Of a stretch of DNA of 64,000 nucleotides, positions 57,448 to 64,000 are shown piece by piece. Position 1 is the stretch's first letter. The number at the start of each line of letters is the position of its first letter. Origin of the DNA: Salinibacter pepae (GTDB taxonomy: Bacteria; Bacteroidota; Rhodothermia; Rhodothermales; Salinibacteraceae); the NCBI RefSeq assembly GCF_947077775.1, contig NZ_CAMTTE010000001.1, forward strand, positions 3,066,501-3,130,500, given 5' to 3'. The translations under genes and the position numbers were made by a program. The notes below the pieces were generated by a model. The model ran no database searches and was not told the origin of the DNA. It was given only the letters and a program-made list of their open reading frames with translations.

Positions 57448-57648
57448 ATGAGCACCTGTGCGGCCACCAACAAGGACGGAACCCCGTGCAGCAACTCCAC
57501 GGCGACGGGCAGTGCGTACTGTCACGTGCACCAAAACGCCGGTGCGGACACGGAGGCGGACGAGCACGGGTTCGGGGTGATGCTGGCCAGTGCCCTCGCC
57601 GTCATTCTCGTGACCCACGTCCTTCTGCAGTTCGTGTTGGGGGCGTAA
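57448..57648 (+). CDS. Small Cys/His-motif membrane protein (DUF5763-like)
   Basis: 66-residue protein. C4, C14, C25 and H28 form a CxnCxnCxxH pattern (TNKDGTPCSN, SAYCHVH) like the short DUF5763-type zinc-ribbon that recognises K.G.PC and YC..H. A membrane helix spans about 43-62. It starts 32 bp after tRNA-Arg and is probably a single gene. ATG at 57448. Role unknown. Confidence 0.75.
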   Translation: MSTCAATNKDGTPCSNSTATGSAYCHVHQNAGADTEADEHGFGVMLASALAVILVTHVLLQFVLGA

Positions 57649-57697
57649 GCAGTAACGGGGATCCAGGAGGTCCCCTTTGCACAGGGCCGGCAGAGGG

Positions 57698-58447
57698 TCA
57701 CTCCAGGGCCTCGTCGATGTGGGGGCGGAGGTCGTCGATGGTTTCGTACATCCAGTCGAAGTAGCCGGGGTGGTCGCGCTGGATGTCGCGGAGGGTCTTC
57801 CCGTCGTGCTTGCCGAAGCACACCACCACCGCGTCGCCGTCCTGCTTGAGGCGGCGCTGGTCGTCGAGATAGTCGCCCCGAATCTGTTGGGCCAGGTCGG
57901 CCGGCGTGCCGTCGATGTCGTGGTCGGCCAGTTGGCGCTGCAGAACCCGCCCGGCCGCCTCCACGTCGCTGAGGGCGTCGTGGGCGTCGTCGAGCGCGTC
58001 GCCGGTGTACCGCTCGTAGAGGGCCGAGAGGGTGCGCGGACGCAGCACCTGTTCCAGGCGGTACGGGTCGAGGACGACGCGGTCGTCGGGGCCCGGAAGC
58101 GTCCGCCCGTGCCGTTCAAATTCGGCCTGGAGGAGGGGGATGTCGTACGCGAGGGCGTTGTAGCCGGCCAGGTCGGCGTCGGCGAGAAGGGGGGCGATGC
58201 GGTCGAGGTGGGCCTCCAGCGGGGGGGCCTGCCGGACCTCCTCGGGCGAGAGCCCCGTCAGGTCCGTGACGGCCGTCGGGATCTCTTCTTCCGGATCGAC
58301 GAGCACATCGACGGTCTCGTCCAGTGCGGCCCCGTCCTCGCTCGGCACGAATCGCTGCATCCCGATCTGGATGACGCGGGCCGCTTGGGGGTCCGTGCCG
58401 GTGGCTTCAAGGTCGAAGAAGACGAGGGGGCGTTCGAGGTGGAGCAC
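57698..58447 (-). CDS. DEDDh 3'-5' exonuclease with C-terminal DUF3820-like segment
   Basis: 249-residue DnaQ-fold exonuclease. DLEATGTDP gives the first acidic pair (D12, E14), GYNALAYDIPLL the middle Asp, and HDALSDVEAAG the His-Asp pair. About residues 205-245 (FGKHDGKTLRDIQRDHPGYFDWM) form a DUF3820-type segment often fused to such exonucleases. Resembles stand-alone DNA polymerase III epsilon-like proofreaders of Bacteroidota. ATG at 58447. Confidence 0.88.
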   Translation of the reverse strand: MLHLERPLVFFDLEATGTDPQAARVIQIGMQRFVPSEDGAALDETVDVLVDPEEEIPTAVTDLTGLSPEEVRQAPPLEAHLDRIAPLLADADLAGYNALAYDIPLLQAEFERHGRTLPGPDDRVVLDPYRLEQVLRPRTLSALYERYTGDALDDAHDALSDVEAAGRVLQRQLADHDIDGTPADLAQQIRGDYLDDQRRLKQDGDAVVVCFGKHDGKTLRDIQRDHPGYFDWMYETIDDLRPHIDEALE

Positions 58448-58540
58448 GAGCGGGGGCGACGATGGATTCGACAGGCAATCGACACGCCCCCATATGCGCG
58501 GCTCGTGCGAAAGATCGCGGTCGTCCAGATGGAGGAAGGG

Positions 58541-59011
58541 TTAGTGCTGCGGGAGCACCGAGTCGAGCCACTGCACGAGGGCGCTCTGGTCGCCTTCAGT
58601 GCGTAGCTCCAAGAGGGCCCGTTGGAGCGCAAACTCCAAAAGGAGGCTTCGTGACACGGTCGTGGCGTACCGGGAGCCGAGAACCGACACGGCGTTCTCC
58701 AGCTGGCGGGAGAGGTCCGCCCGCACAGACCCTACGGAGACCGGCTGGAGGGACGGGTCCGGTTCGGGAAGCTCTGACGGGGGCGCCATGGAAAGGGCCA
58801 GCTTCTGCTCCAGGGACGACGCTTCGGCGTGCGAGTCCGCCTCGCGGGGCCGGTCCGATTGACCCTCGGGCGCGGGCGGCGGGGACTGCGTGGCCTGCTC
58901 GGTGGCGTCGGGGGGAGGGGCGTCGTACACCATGTCCTGATCCACCGCCTTCATCCAGCCGGGGATCGTGCCGTCGCCATTGAGGGAGTTGGACGAGGAC
59001 GACTTGCTCAT
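58541..59011 (-). CDS. Small partner of ParA, possible ribbon-helix-helix protein
   Basis: 156 residues. The first 95 are polar, Ser/Pro/Glu-rich and likely disordered; the C-terminal 60 (VSVGSVRADLSRQLENAVSVLGSRYATTVSRSLLLEFALQRALLEL) resemble a ribbon-helix-helix domain, a strand followed by two helices, as in ParG-type partition proteins. It starts 24 bp after the ParA stop on the same strand, the place of a ParB/centromere-binding partner. The assignment is by context and pattern only. Confidence 0.6.
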   Translation of the reverse strand: MSKSSSSNSLNGDGTIPGWMKAVDQDMVYDAPPPDATEQATQSPPPAPEGQSDRPREADSHAEASSLEQKLALSMAPPSELPEPDPSLQPVSVGSVRADLSRQLENAVSVLGSRYATTVSRSLLLEFALQRALLELRTEGDQSALVQWLDSVLPQH

Positions 59012-59035
59012 GGGAGCGTCGGGGTCGGGCAGGAA

Positions 59036-59875
59036 TCATGCGGCAGTCGCAACGCGGGAGCGCTCTACGACTTCGTCGGCGAGGTTAAGGTAGTACGAGG
59101 CGGCGTCGGCGGCCCCGTCGTACTCCATGATGTTTGTGCCGTGGGTGGCCACCTCATTGACTTTTGAGCGCCACGGGATGGCGGTCTCGAAGAGGATGTC
59201 GGAGTACACGTCCTCGAACTTCTCCTGCATGTCGCTCACCAGGCCGGAGCGCAGGTCGAGGTCGTTTGGCAGCAGGCCCAGGATCCGCAGGCTGTCGTTG
59301 TGCACCTTCCGGATTTGCTTGATGGTCTCCTGGAGCTGGCTAACGCCCCGCATGCTAAACCGGTCGGCGTGGATCGGCACGATGATCCCGTCGGCCCCGG
59401 CCAGGGCCGTTGCGATGCTGCGGCCGAGGGACGGCGGGCAGTCCACTAGGCAGTAGTCGTGCTTCATGGTGGAGCTGGAGTTGCGCTGCACCTCGGCCGT
59501 GCGGAATTCCTGGACGCGGCACCGGAACTGCTGGGGAAAGACCGGGCTTCGGCCGATGACCGAGTCGAAGCTTGCCGCCGCCATGCGCCGGTCGGAGGGG
59601 ATGAAGTCGACCCCAACGGACTCGGACGTGCGGAGCACGTTGGGGAATGACCACTCGTCGGTTGCGTCTCCGTCCCAGGTGGCGAGGGAATCGAAAATGG
59701 TTGCGTCATCGTCGGTCGCCTCCCGCCCCATGAGCCAGTCGGTGGCGTTCATTTGGGGGTCGTAGTCAATGACCAAGGGATCGTGGCCCTTGTGTTTGAG
59801 GGCCGTGGCCAGGTTGACGCTCGTGACGGTTTTCCCAACCCCGCCCTTCTGGTTGATGACGGCAATGGTGTACAT
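59036..59875 (-). CDS. ParA family partition ATPase
   Basis: 279-residue deviant-Walker ATPase. MYTIAVINQKGGVGKT carries the Walker A with signature Lys (about 10-16), followed by the A' CLVDCPPSLG and the VPIHADRFSMRGVSQLQ region. It lacks an N-terminal HTH, so it is the small chromosomal/type Ib-like form that relies on a partner for DNA binding and autoregulation. A TTG five codons up (59890) is possible. Iterated half-sites lie 27-67 bp upstream. Confidence 0.9.
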   Translation of the reverse strand: MYTIAVINQKGGVGKTVTSVNLATALKHKGHDPLVIDYDPQMNATDWLMGREATDDDATIFDSLATWDGDATDEWSFPNVLRTSESVGVDFIPSDRRMAAASFDSVIGRSPVFPQQFRCRVQEFRTAEVQRNSSSTMKHDYCLVDCPPSLGRSIATALAGADGIIVPIHADRFSMRGVSQLQETIKQIRKVHNDSLRILGLLPNDLDLRSGLVSDMQEKFEDVYSDILFETAIPWRSKVNEVATHGTNIMEYDGAADAASYYLNLADEVVERSRVATAA

Positions 59876-59901
59876 GGCACTTTGGGGCAACGACGAGGAA
59901 C

Positions 59902-59942
59902 AAGAGCTGTAGCGTTTGGCTCTTTAAATCGCTGCAAAGAGC
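59902..59942. promoter_or_regulatory. Alternating half-sites before parA
   Basis: AAGAGC (59902-59907), GCTCTTT (59919-59925) and AAAGAGC (59936-59942) alternate in orientation at 17-bp steps; the last two form a perfect 7-bp inverted repeat with a 10-bp spacer. They lie just before the parA start, as expected of an operator or partition site for a dimeric ribbon-helix-helix protein. Confidence 0.65.
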
Positions 59943-60106
59943 ATTCCGGGACGCCGAAGGTACAACGTGGCGGGTGTGTCGCGAGGGGAATGGAGAAAGT
60001 ACTCACGTCGATGGGTGCATATGTACACCGTCGGCGACGCCCCATCAGGATGTCGTACGGCGCGCATCGACGGCCCCGCCTGACGATCTTGACGAGGCCC
60101 GCCGGT

Positions 60107-61123
60107 TTATTCGGCACTGCGGAGGAAGGACGCGGCGACGGGGAGGTGGTCGCTGGTCGCGGCCATCGAGTCGGCAGGCAGGGGGCGGGCCACGCGGACC
60201 GAACCGTCCACGAGCCGGTCAGAGAGGGCGGGATTGGGCAGAAGGTAGTCGAGCTGACGGACGGGATTGTCCGCGGGATGGGTGGGGGTGGGGCGGTCGG
60301 ACAGTGGGTCCGTAAACCGGACGTTCCCCGGGATGCGTCCGGGCTGGACCGAGTCCGGCGCCGGCCGGTCGGGGTTGTTGAGCAGGAGGCGCAGCTCGGG
60401 GCTGTCGGGGCGGGAGTTCAGGTCGCCCGCCACGAGCATCTTAGCCGCCGGTCGGTCTTCGCGCAGGCGAGACAGCTCCGCGTGCAGGAAGCGAATCTGG
60501 CCGATGCGCCAGCCCCGATCCGACGCGCTGCGCCCGGCCTTTAGGTGGGCACCGATCAGCGTCCATACTCGGTTTGGCGCGACCCGCACGTCGGCCGTCC
60601 ACAGGCGGTGGTTGGTGAGCGACTGGGCCGCGGGCTTGCCGTTGTCGGTCTCCTGGCCCACGACAGGGGTCACCACGTCCGCGTAGTTGCGCACCACGCC
60701 GAGCGGGTAGCGGCTCAGGAGCACCACGTTCATGTACCAGGTGGGGCTCTCCACGGAGGTGGCGAAGCGGTAGCCTGTGTCCCCGAGGCGGTCTTCGACG
60801 AAGGACTGGAGGAAGGCCTCGCTCTCGGCCTCCTGCAACACCAGGAGGTCCGCGTCGAGCCGGCGCAGGGCCCGGGCCACGCGCCGCCTCCGGTTCTTCA
60901 GGTCCGGTGCGGGGGTGTTTTCGGTGCCGGCATCGATGTACGGGTTGTCGTGCCCGTCTACGAAGTGCTCTAGGTTCCAGGTCGCGACCCGGACGGTATC
61001 GGCGTCCGGAAACGCGTAGTCGGCCGGAAGGGCCATTCCGGTCGTGGGAGAGGGGGATGGGGCGTCCGGCCCGCAGGCGGTGATGAGGCAGACAGCAAGA
61101 AAAAGTGGAGGGAAGGGGCGCAT
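60107..61123 (-). CDS. Endonuclease/exonuclease/phosphatase family lipoprotein
   Basis: 338-residue exported protein of the EEP fold. Signal and lipobox at about 10-17 (LITAC). Metal and catalytic motifs: VATWNLEHF (about 48-56), LVLQEAESEAF, IGAHLKAG, AGDLNSRP, and SDHLPVAASF near the end. Members act on nucleic acids, phosphoinositides or phospholipids; the extracytoplasmic place suggests scavenging. ATG at 61123. Confidence 0.85.
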   Translation of the reverse strand: MRPFPPLFLAVCLITACGPDAPSPSPTTGMALPADYAFPDADTVRVATWNLEHFVDGHDNPYIDAGTENTPAPDLKNRRRRVARALRRLDADLLVLQEAESEAFLQSFVEDRLGDTGYRFATSVESPTWYMNVVLLSRYPLGVVRNYADVVTPVVGQETDNGKPAAQSLTNHRLWTADVRVAPNRVWTLIGAHLKAGRSASDRGWRIGQIRFLHAELSRLREDRPAAKMLVAGDLNSRPDSPELRLLLNNPDRPAPDSVQPGRIPGNVRFTDPLSDRPTPTHPADNPVRQLDYLLPNPALSDRLVDGSVRVARPLPADSMAATSDHLPVAASFLRSAE

Positions 61124-61249
61124 GAACGGGATGCAGCGTGCGATTGGCGGAGGTGGGAAGGGTGTGCAACGTAGGCCCTGGTGCGGACCATCGTGAAGGC
61201 TGAAGTTTAAAACCCGGTCCGCTTTCTTCCACACACCCAGTTGAGTCCA

Positions 61250-61804
61250 GTGTCTTCTGCGTATTTGGGGCTTGGGTCCAACGAGGGCGACCGCCTGGAG
61301 CACCTGCAGCGGGCGGCCGAGCGGCTGCAACAGCGCGACGCCCTCACCGTGGTGGGCGTGTCCCCCGTGTACGAGACCGAGGCCCACACGACCTCGCCGG
61401 ACGAGACGCAGCCTCCGTTTTTGAACGCCGTGCTTCGGCTGACCGTCGAGGCCGACCCGCGTCCCCTCCTCCGACTGGCGCACACGGTGGAGCAGGCGGA
61501 GGGGCGCACCCGGGCCGCGGAGCAGCGGTGGGGGCCCCGCCCGCTGGACGTCGACCTACTGGCAGTCGGCCCCCTCACCCGAGACACCGAGGCCCTCACG
61601 CTTCCCCATCCGCGCCTTGCGGAGCGCCGGTTCGTGCTCCGCCCCTGGGCCGACCTCGCGCCAAACTTCGTCGTCCCGCCGCCGTTCGACCGCTCTGTGC
61701 AATCACTGCTCGATCAGTGCACGGATCCGGCTTCCATTCGACGGACGGACCACACGATTGGGGAGGGACGAGCCTCCCCTGAAGTCCTCCGTACGGAGAG
61801 GTAA
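61250..61804 (+). CDS. folK: HPPK, folate pathway pyrophosphokinase
   Basis: 184-residue 2-amino-4-hydroxy-6-hydroxymethyl-dihydropteridine pyrophosphokinase, preceding DHPS in folate synthesis. YLGLGSNEGDRLEHL (about 5-19), PPFLNAVLRL and the RWGPRPLDVDLL motif (the conserved R.GPR.LD.DLL) are clear. GTG at 61250 gives MSSAYLGLGSN, the normal start; TTG at 61241 is an alternative. No ribosome site is clear. Divergent from the EEP gene. Confidence 0.92.
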   Translation: MSSAYLGLGSNEGDRLEHLQRAAERLQQRDALTVVGVSPVYETEAHTTSPDETQPPFLNAVLRLTVEADPRPLLRLAHTVEQAEGRTRAAEQRWGPRPLDVDLLAVGPLTRDTEALTLPHPRLAERRFVLRPWADLAPNFVVPPPFDRSVQSLLDQCTDPASIRRTDHTIGEGRASPEVLRTER

Positions 61805-61889
61805 GTCTTCGAAGACCTCGGCGGGGAGGGCCCGAGCCGACGGCCCCGCCGGATGCGCCCCGACGCTCCTCCCGAAACTGCCACGCCCA

Positions 61890-62543
61890 ATGTCCCCGAC
61901 GACCCCGCCGGACGCTCTCGACTACGTGGCCATTGAAGGCGCGATCGGGGCGGGCACCACCACCCTGACCGAGCTCCTGGCCGACCGCTTCGAGGCCGAC
62001 CCCGTACTCGAACGGTTTGAGGACAATCCGTTTCTGGAGCGCTTCTATGCGGACCGGGAGCGGTGGGCCTTCCAGACGCAGCTCGCCTTCCTGGCAAGCC
62101 GGTTTCGGCAGCAGAAAGAGCTGTCCGAGCGCGACCTCTTCCGCGACTTTGCGGTCAGCGACTACACGTTCGACAAGGACCGCATCTTTGCCCGCCAGAC
62201 GCTGAGCGGCGACGAACTCCAGCTCTACGAGTCGCTCTTTCGCCTCATGGAGCCGACCGTCCCGTCGCCCGACCTCGTGGTGTACCTGCGTTCCTCCCCC
62301 GAGCGGCTTCTGCAAAACATTGAGAAGCGCGACCGGCCGTACGAGCGCGACATGGATCCAGGCTACATTGCGGACCTTCACGAGGCCTACGACCAGTACT
62401 TTCGGCAGTACGAGCGCACCCCGCTCCTCGTGGTGAACGTCGCGGAGATGGACTTCGTCGAGCACCCGGCGGACTTTCGGGCACTGGTGCGGCACATCGT
62501 CGCCCCGTCCGACGAGCGGTCCCGCTACGTCCACCCGTCGTAG
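61890..62543 (+). CDS. Deoxynucleoside kinase
   Basis: 217-residue dNK/dGK-type salvage kinase. P-loop EGAIGAGTTTLTELLADRF (about 14-32), ERFEDNPFLERFYAD near 38-52, the DYTFDKDRIFA region and the LID motif EKRDRPYERDMDPGY near 155. Phosphorylates a deoxynucleoside (likely dAdo/dGuo) in the cytosol. ATG at 61890; the frame is open upstream as a folK shadow. It follows folK by 85 bp. Confidence 0.9.
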   Translation: MSPTTPPDALDYVAIEGAIGAGTTTLTELLADRFEADPVLERFEDNPFLERFYADRERWAFQTQLAFLASRFRQQKELSERDLFRDFAVSDYTFDKDRIFARQTLSGDELQLYESLFRLMEPTVPSPDLVVYLRSSPERLLQNIEKRDRPYERDMDPGYIADLHEAYDQYFRQYERTPLLVVNVAEMDFVEHPADFRALVRHIVAPSDERSRYVHPS

Positions 62544-62588
62544 CGGCGGGGCTTGTCCCGACAGCACGGCCCTTCGCAGACGCGCATC

Positions 62589-62858
62589 ATGGAGTACCTC
62601 GTTCTCGGCATCATTCTGTATTTTATCCTGCGGACGTCCGGGAACCTCGTCCGTCTGATGGGGGGCGAGGAGGGGACGTCTTCCCGGAAGGGCCCGACGC
62701 ACGAGTCCCCATCCCGTCAAACCGAGTGGAAAGGCCCCTCGCCCCGGAAGCGAACGGGGACGGCGCGCGACGAACCGACGTTCTGGGGACAAGACGTGGA
62801 GGACGCAAACTGGCGGGACGTCAACGGAGAGGCGAGCTCCCAGGGCTCGTCCCGCTGA
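62589..62858 (+). CDS. DUF4834-like small membrane protein
   Basis: 89-residue protein with one N-terminal membrane helix (about 2-20, YLVLGIILYFILRTSG) and a polar Ser/Arg/Glu tail. The layout, a short helix then a charged tail, fits the Bacteroidota DUF4834 family. ATG at 62589, 45 bp after the kinase. Role unknown. Confidence 0.65.
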   Translation: MEYLVLGIILYFILRTSGNLVRLMGGEEGTSSRKGPTHESPSRQTEWKGPSPRKRTGTARDEPTFWGQDVEDANWRDVNGEASSQGSSR

Positions 62859-62871
62859 TGCCCGGTCGGCG

Positions 62872-63555
62872 TTACTCCGACGTGCCAAACTCGAAGGTGA
62901 GAGTCGTCTGGCTGGCAACCGGCTGTCCGTTCTGCTGCGCGGGGCGGAAGCGCGACCGGCGGGCGGCAACGAGGGCGGCCGCCTCCAGGCCGTGGTCCAG
63001 GCGCGCGACGGTGCGGGCCCGCCCCTCGTCCGGGAGCCGCCACCGTTTGAGGACAGTTGCCCCCGTCACCCGTCCCGTCTCGGACACCTGTACGGCGACG
63101 CGAACCCGGGCCTGTACGCTCGCCTCGCGGGCAGCGGTCGGATAGTCGGGCTGTACGGCACGGAACAGGCGGGCGTTGGTGTCGGGCGTGCGGGCCGCAC
63201 GGGGCGTGTCGGTCGTGCCGTCCCGCAACTGATCGTCGTCCCCGGGGACGTCGACGGCCAGGGCGGACGTGCCGAACTCGATCTTGTCTTCGATCACGAC
63301 GTTGTTGGGGACGACCGTGGGGGGCGCCGGGGCCGGTGAGGGCGGCGTCTGCTCGCGGGCCTGTGCCGTCGGCTGCACCTCGTTCATGTGGATGCGGTCC
63401 GCACTCCGCTCCCCAAACGGACCCTCCGGGGCTCGTGGGGACGGCGCCGGCCACCAGCGCACGAGCGCAACGCCGAGCGCCAGCACGACGGCCAGCGCCC
63501 CGAGAAGGCGGCGTCGGTACGCGTGGTCGGACCTGGAGGCGGCAGCTCGGCGCAT
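62872..63555 (-). CDS. TonB C-terminal domain protein
   Basis: 227-residue protein with an N-terminal membrane helix (about 16-36, LLGALAVVLALGVALVRWW), a Pro/Ala/Thr-rich periplasmic linker with an EDKIEFGTSA stretch, and a C-terminal TonB domain (about 140-225: LFRAVQPDYPTAAREASVQARVRVAVQVSETGRVTGATVLK, ARRSRFRPAQQNGQPVASQ). It would couple the inner-membrane force to outer-membrane receptors or act in envelope integrity. No ExbBD is adjacent. ATG at 63555. Confidence 0.85.
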   Translation of the reverse strand: MRRAAASRSDHAYRRRLLGALAVVLALGVALVRWWPAPSPRAPEGPFGERSADRIHMNEVQPTAQAREQTPPSPAPAPPTVVPNNVVIEDKIEFGTSALAVDVPGDDDQLRDGTTDTPRAARTPDTNARLFRAVQPDYPTAAREASVQARVRVAVQVSETGRVTGATVLKRWRLPDEGRARTVARLDHGLEAAALVAARRSRFRPAQQNGQPVASQTTLTFEFGTSE

Positions 63556-63750
63556 CGAACGGACGGGCGGTAGGGGACGACATCGTATCTTTAAGAACGG
63601 GGCCCAACATCTGTTTCTGAGGGGGGACGGCCCCGGTTTATGATGCAACCGCGAGGGGGCGTTTGAAAACCAGCGAAACGAGGCCCCAGTCAGGAAATCC
63701 GGTTGCGAAACTTTTCGGCCTGCTTGTACTTTGATCGGCAGGTTTTGTCA

Positions 63751-63834
63751 ATGTCACCAATTTCGAGCGCCATGTCTCCCGACATTCCCCCCGAACCTGG
63801 GCCCTGCTCATTGGCACCGACCCCGTTGGATTAG
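63751..63834 (+). CDS. Candidate leader ORF of carA, 27 codons
   Basis: Two in-frame ATGs (63751, 63772) and a TAG at 63832-63834 give 27 or 20 residues, Pro-rich (MSPDIPPEPGP, LAPTPLD). It ends 9 bases before the stem of the carA terminator, so a ribosome at its stop would cover the stem. A function as an attenuator peptide is inferred from this position alone. Confidence 0.45.
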   Translation: MSPISSAMSPDIPPEPGPCSLAPTPLD

Positions 63835-63843
63835 TTCCTCTGC

Positions 63844-63868
63844 CCTCCCCATTTGGGGAGGTTTTTTT
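63844..63868 (+). terminator. Intrinsic terminator in carA leader
   Basis: CCTCCCC (63844-63850), loop ATTT, GGGGAGG (63855-63861), then seven T. A textbook terminator 45 bp before the carA ATG, possibly an attenuator. Confidence 0.9.
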
Positions 63869-63913
63869 ATGGCCCCCGGCGCCGCCGTTTGTCACTGACT
63901 CTCCTCCTGTCCC

Positions 63914-64000
63914 ATGACCCACGCACCCTCCTCCCCGACCCGCGATCCCGCCAAGCTCGTTCTGTCCGACGGCACCGTCGCCCGAGGCGTAGCACTTGGC
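63914..64000 (+). CDS. carA: Carbamoyl-phosphate synthase small chain, N-terminus only
   Basis: 29 codons to the window edge: MTHAPSSPTRDP then AKLVLSDGTVARGVALG, matching the CarA start (LVLEDGTVFxGxSFG in others). CarA is the glutaminase subunit that feeds pyrimidine and arginine synthesis. ATG at 63914; the rest lies outside the window, so the call rests on this short match and the leader context. Confidence 0.7.
   Translation, partial: MTHAPSSPTRDPAKLVLSDGTVARGVALG

Larger units (their letters stand above)
63556..63913. other. Leader region upstream of carA
   Basis: 358 bp between the divergent TonB-domain gene and carA. It holds the leader ORF (63751-63834) and terminator (63844-63868) described separately. 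The terminator can only serve a plus-strand transcript starting inside this region. No consensus promoter could be fixed; a TACTTTG at 63727-63733 is near Bacteroidota -7 form but imperfect. Confidence 0.5.

Noticed and set aside
63638-63922. 94-codon minus-strand frame in the carA leader
   Set aside because: It reads through the terminator hairpin and the repeat-poor leader and has no resemblance to a family.

Overview
The window looks like chromosomal DNA of an extremely halophilic, high-GC member of the Rhodothermota/Bacteroidota line, most likely Salinibacter ruber or a close relative. This is an inference from four things: high GC with many long antisense shadow frames; acidic proteins (for example the Glu/Asp-rich tail of AtpA); Bacteroidota-type genes (bacillithiol deacetylase BshB1, a PorV-like protein beside a FlgD/T9SS-type C-terminal domain, a DUF4834-like protein, an F-ATPase locus without atpD and atpC); and weak or absent Shine-Dalgarno sequences. 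No insertion sequence, prophage, CRISPR array or rRNA was seen.

Layout. 1-6.6 kb: 3' part missing alanine dehydrogenase, a DUF2520 Rossmann protein, a hypothetical protein, lysS with a tandemly repeated stop region, a PKD/OmpA lipoprotein and rpsT. 6.9-15.1 kb: a co-directional block of M23 peptidase, bactofilin, AtpZ, AtpI-like, atpB-E-F-H-A-G. 15.2 kb: tRNA-Ser(GCU) and a terminator. 15.4-24.2 kb: NAD-binding/DUF2867 protein, a Dda-like helicase, M19 dipeptidase with a BtuF-like binding protein, a MetE-like protein, mpl and a CNNM/CorC protein. 24.5-32.3 kb: an efflux operon (TetR regulator, TolC, membrane fusion protein, unusually large RND permease) with a clear dyad operator. 32.5-37.1 kb: ABC1/UbiB kinase, a TetR-like protein, a three-domain rhodanese and a CoA-binding protein. 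37.3-45.2 kb: leuS, bshB1, efp, accB, accC and an aminotransferase. 45.3-49.9 kb: site-2-type protease, a lipoprotein-like gene, a propeller protein with sorting-type domain, and a PorV-like protein. 50-57.2 kb: CPBP protease, an S9-fold protein lacking its serine, a PagL-like protein, two alpha/beta hydrolases and an SDR. 57.3-62.9 kb: tRNA-Arg(CCU), a small zinc-ribbon-like membrane protein, a DEDD exonuclease, a ParA/small-partner cassette, an EEP lipoprotein, folK, a deoxynucleoside kinase and a DUF4834-like protein. 62.9-64 kb: a TonB-domain protein and the start of carA behind a leader ORF and terminator.

How the parts fit: most of the window is housekeeping (translation, ATP synthesis, fatty-acid precursor supply through accBC, peptidoglycan recycling by mpl, folate and nucleotide supply). 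The most interesting non-routine items are the carA leader ORF plus terminator, the ParA cassette with evenly spaced alternating half-sites, a hairpin-forming intergenic repeat that lies 45-60 bp before three start codons, the RND permease with about 200 extra residues of hydrophobic helices, the peptidase-fold protein without a nucleophile, and a chromosomal helicase resembling phage T4 Dda.
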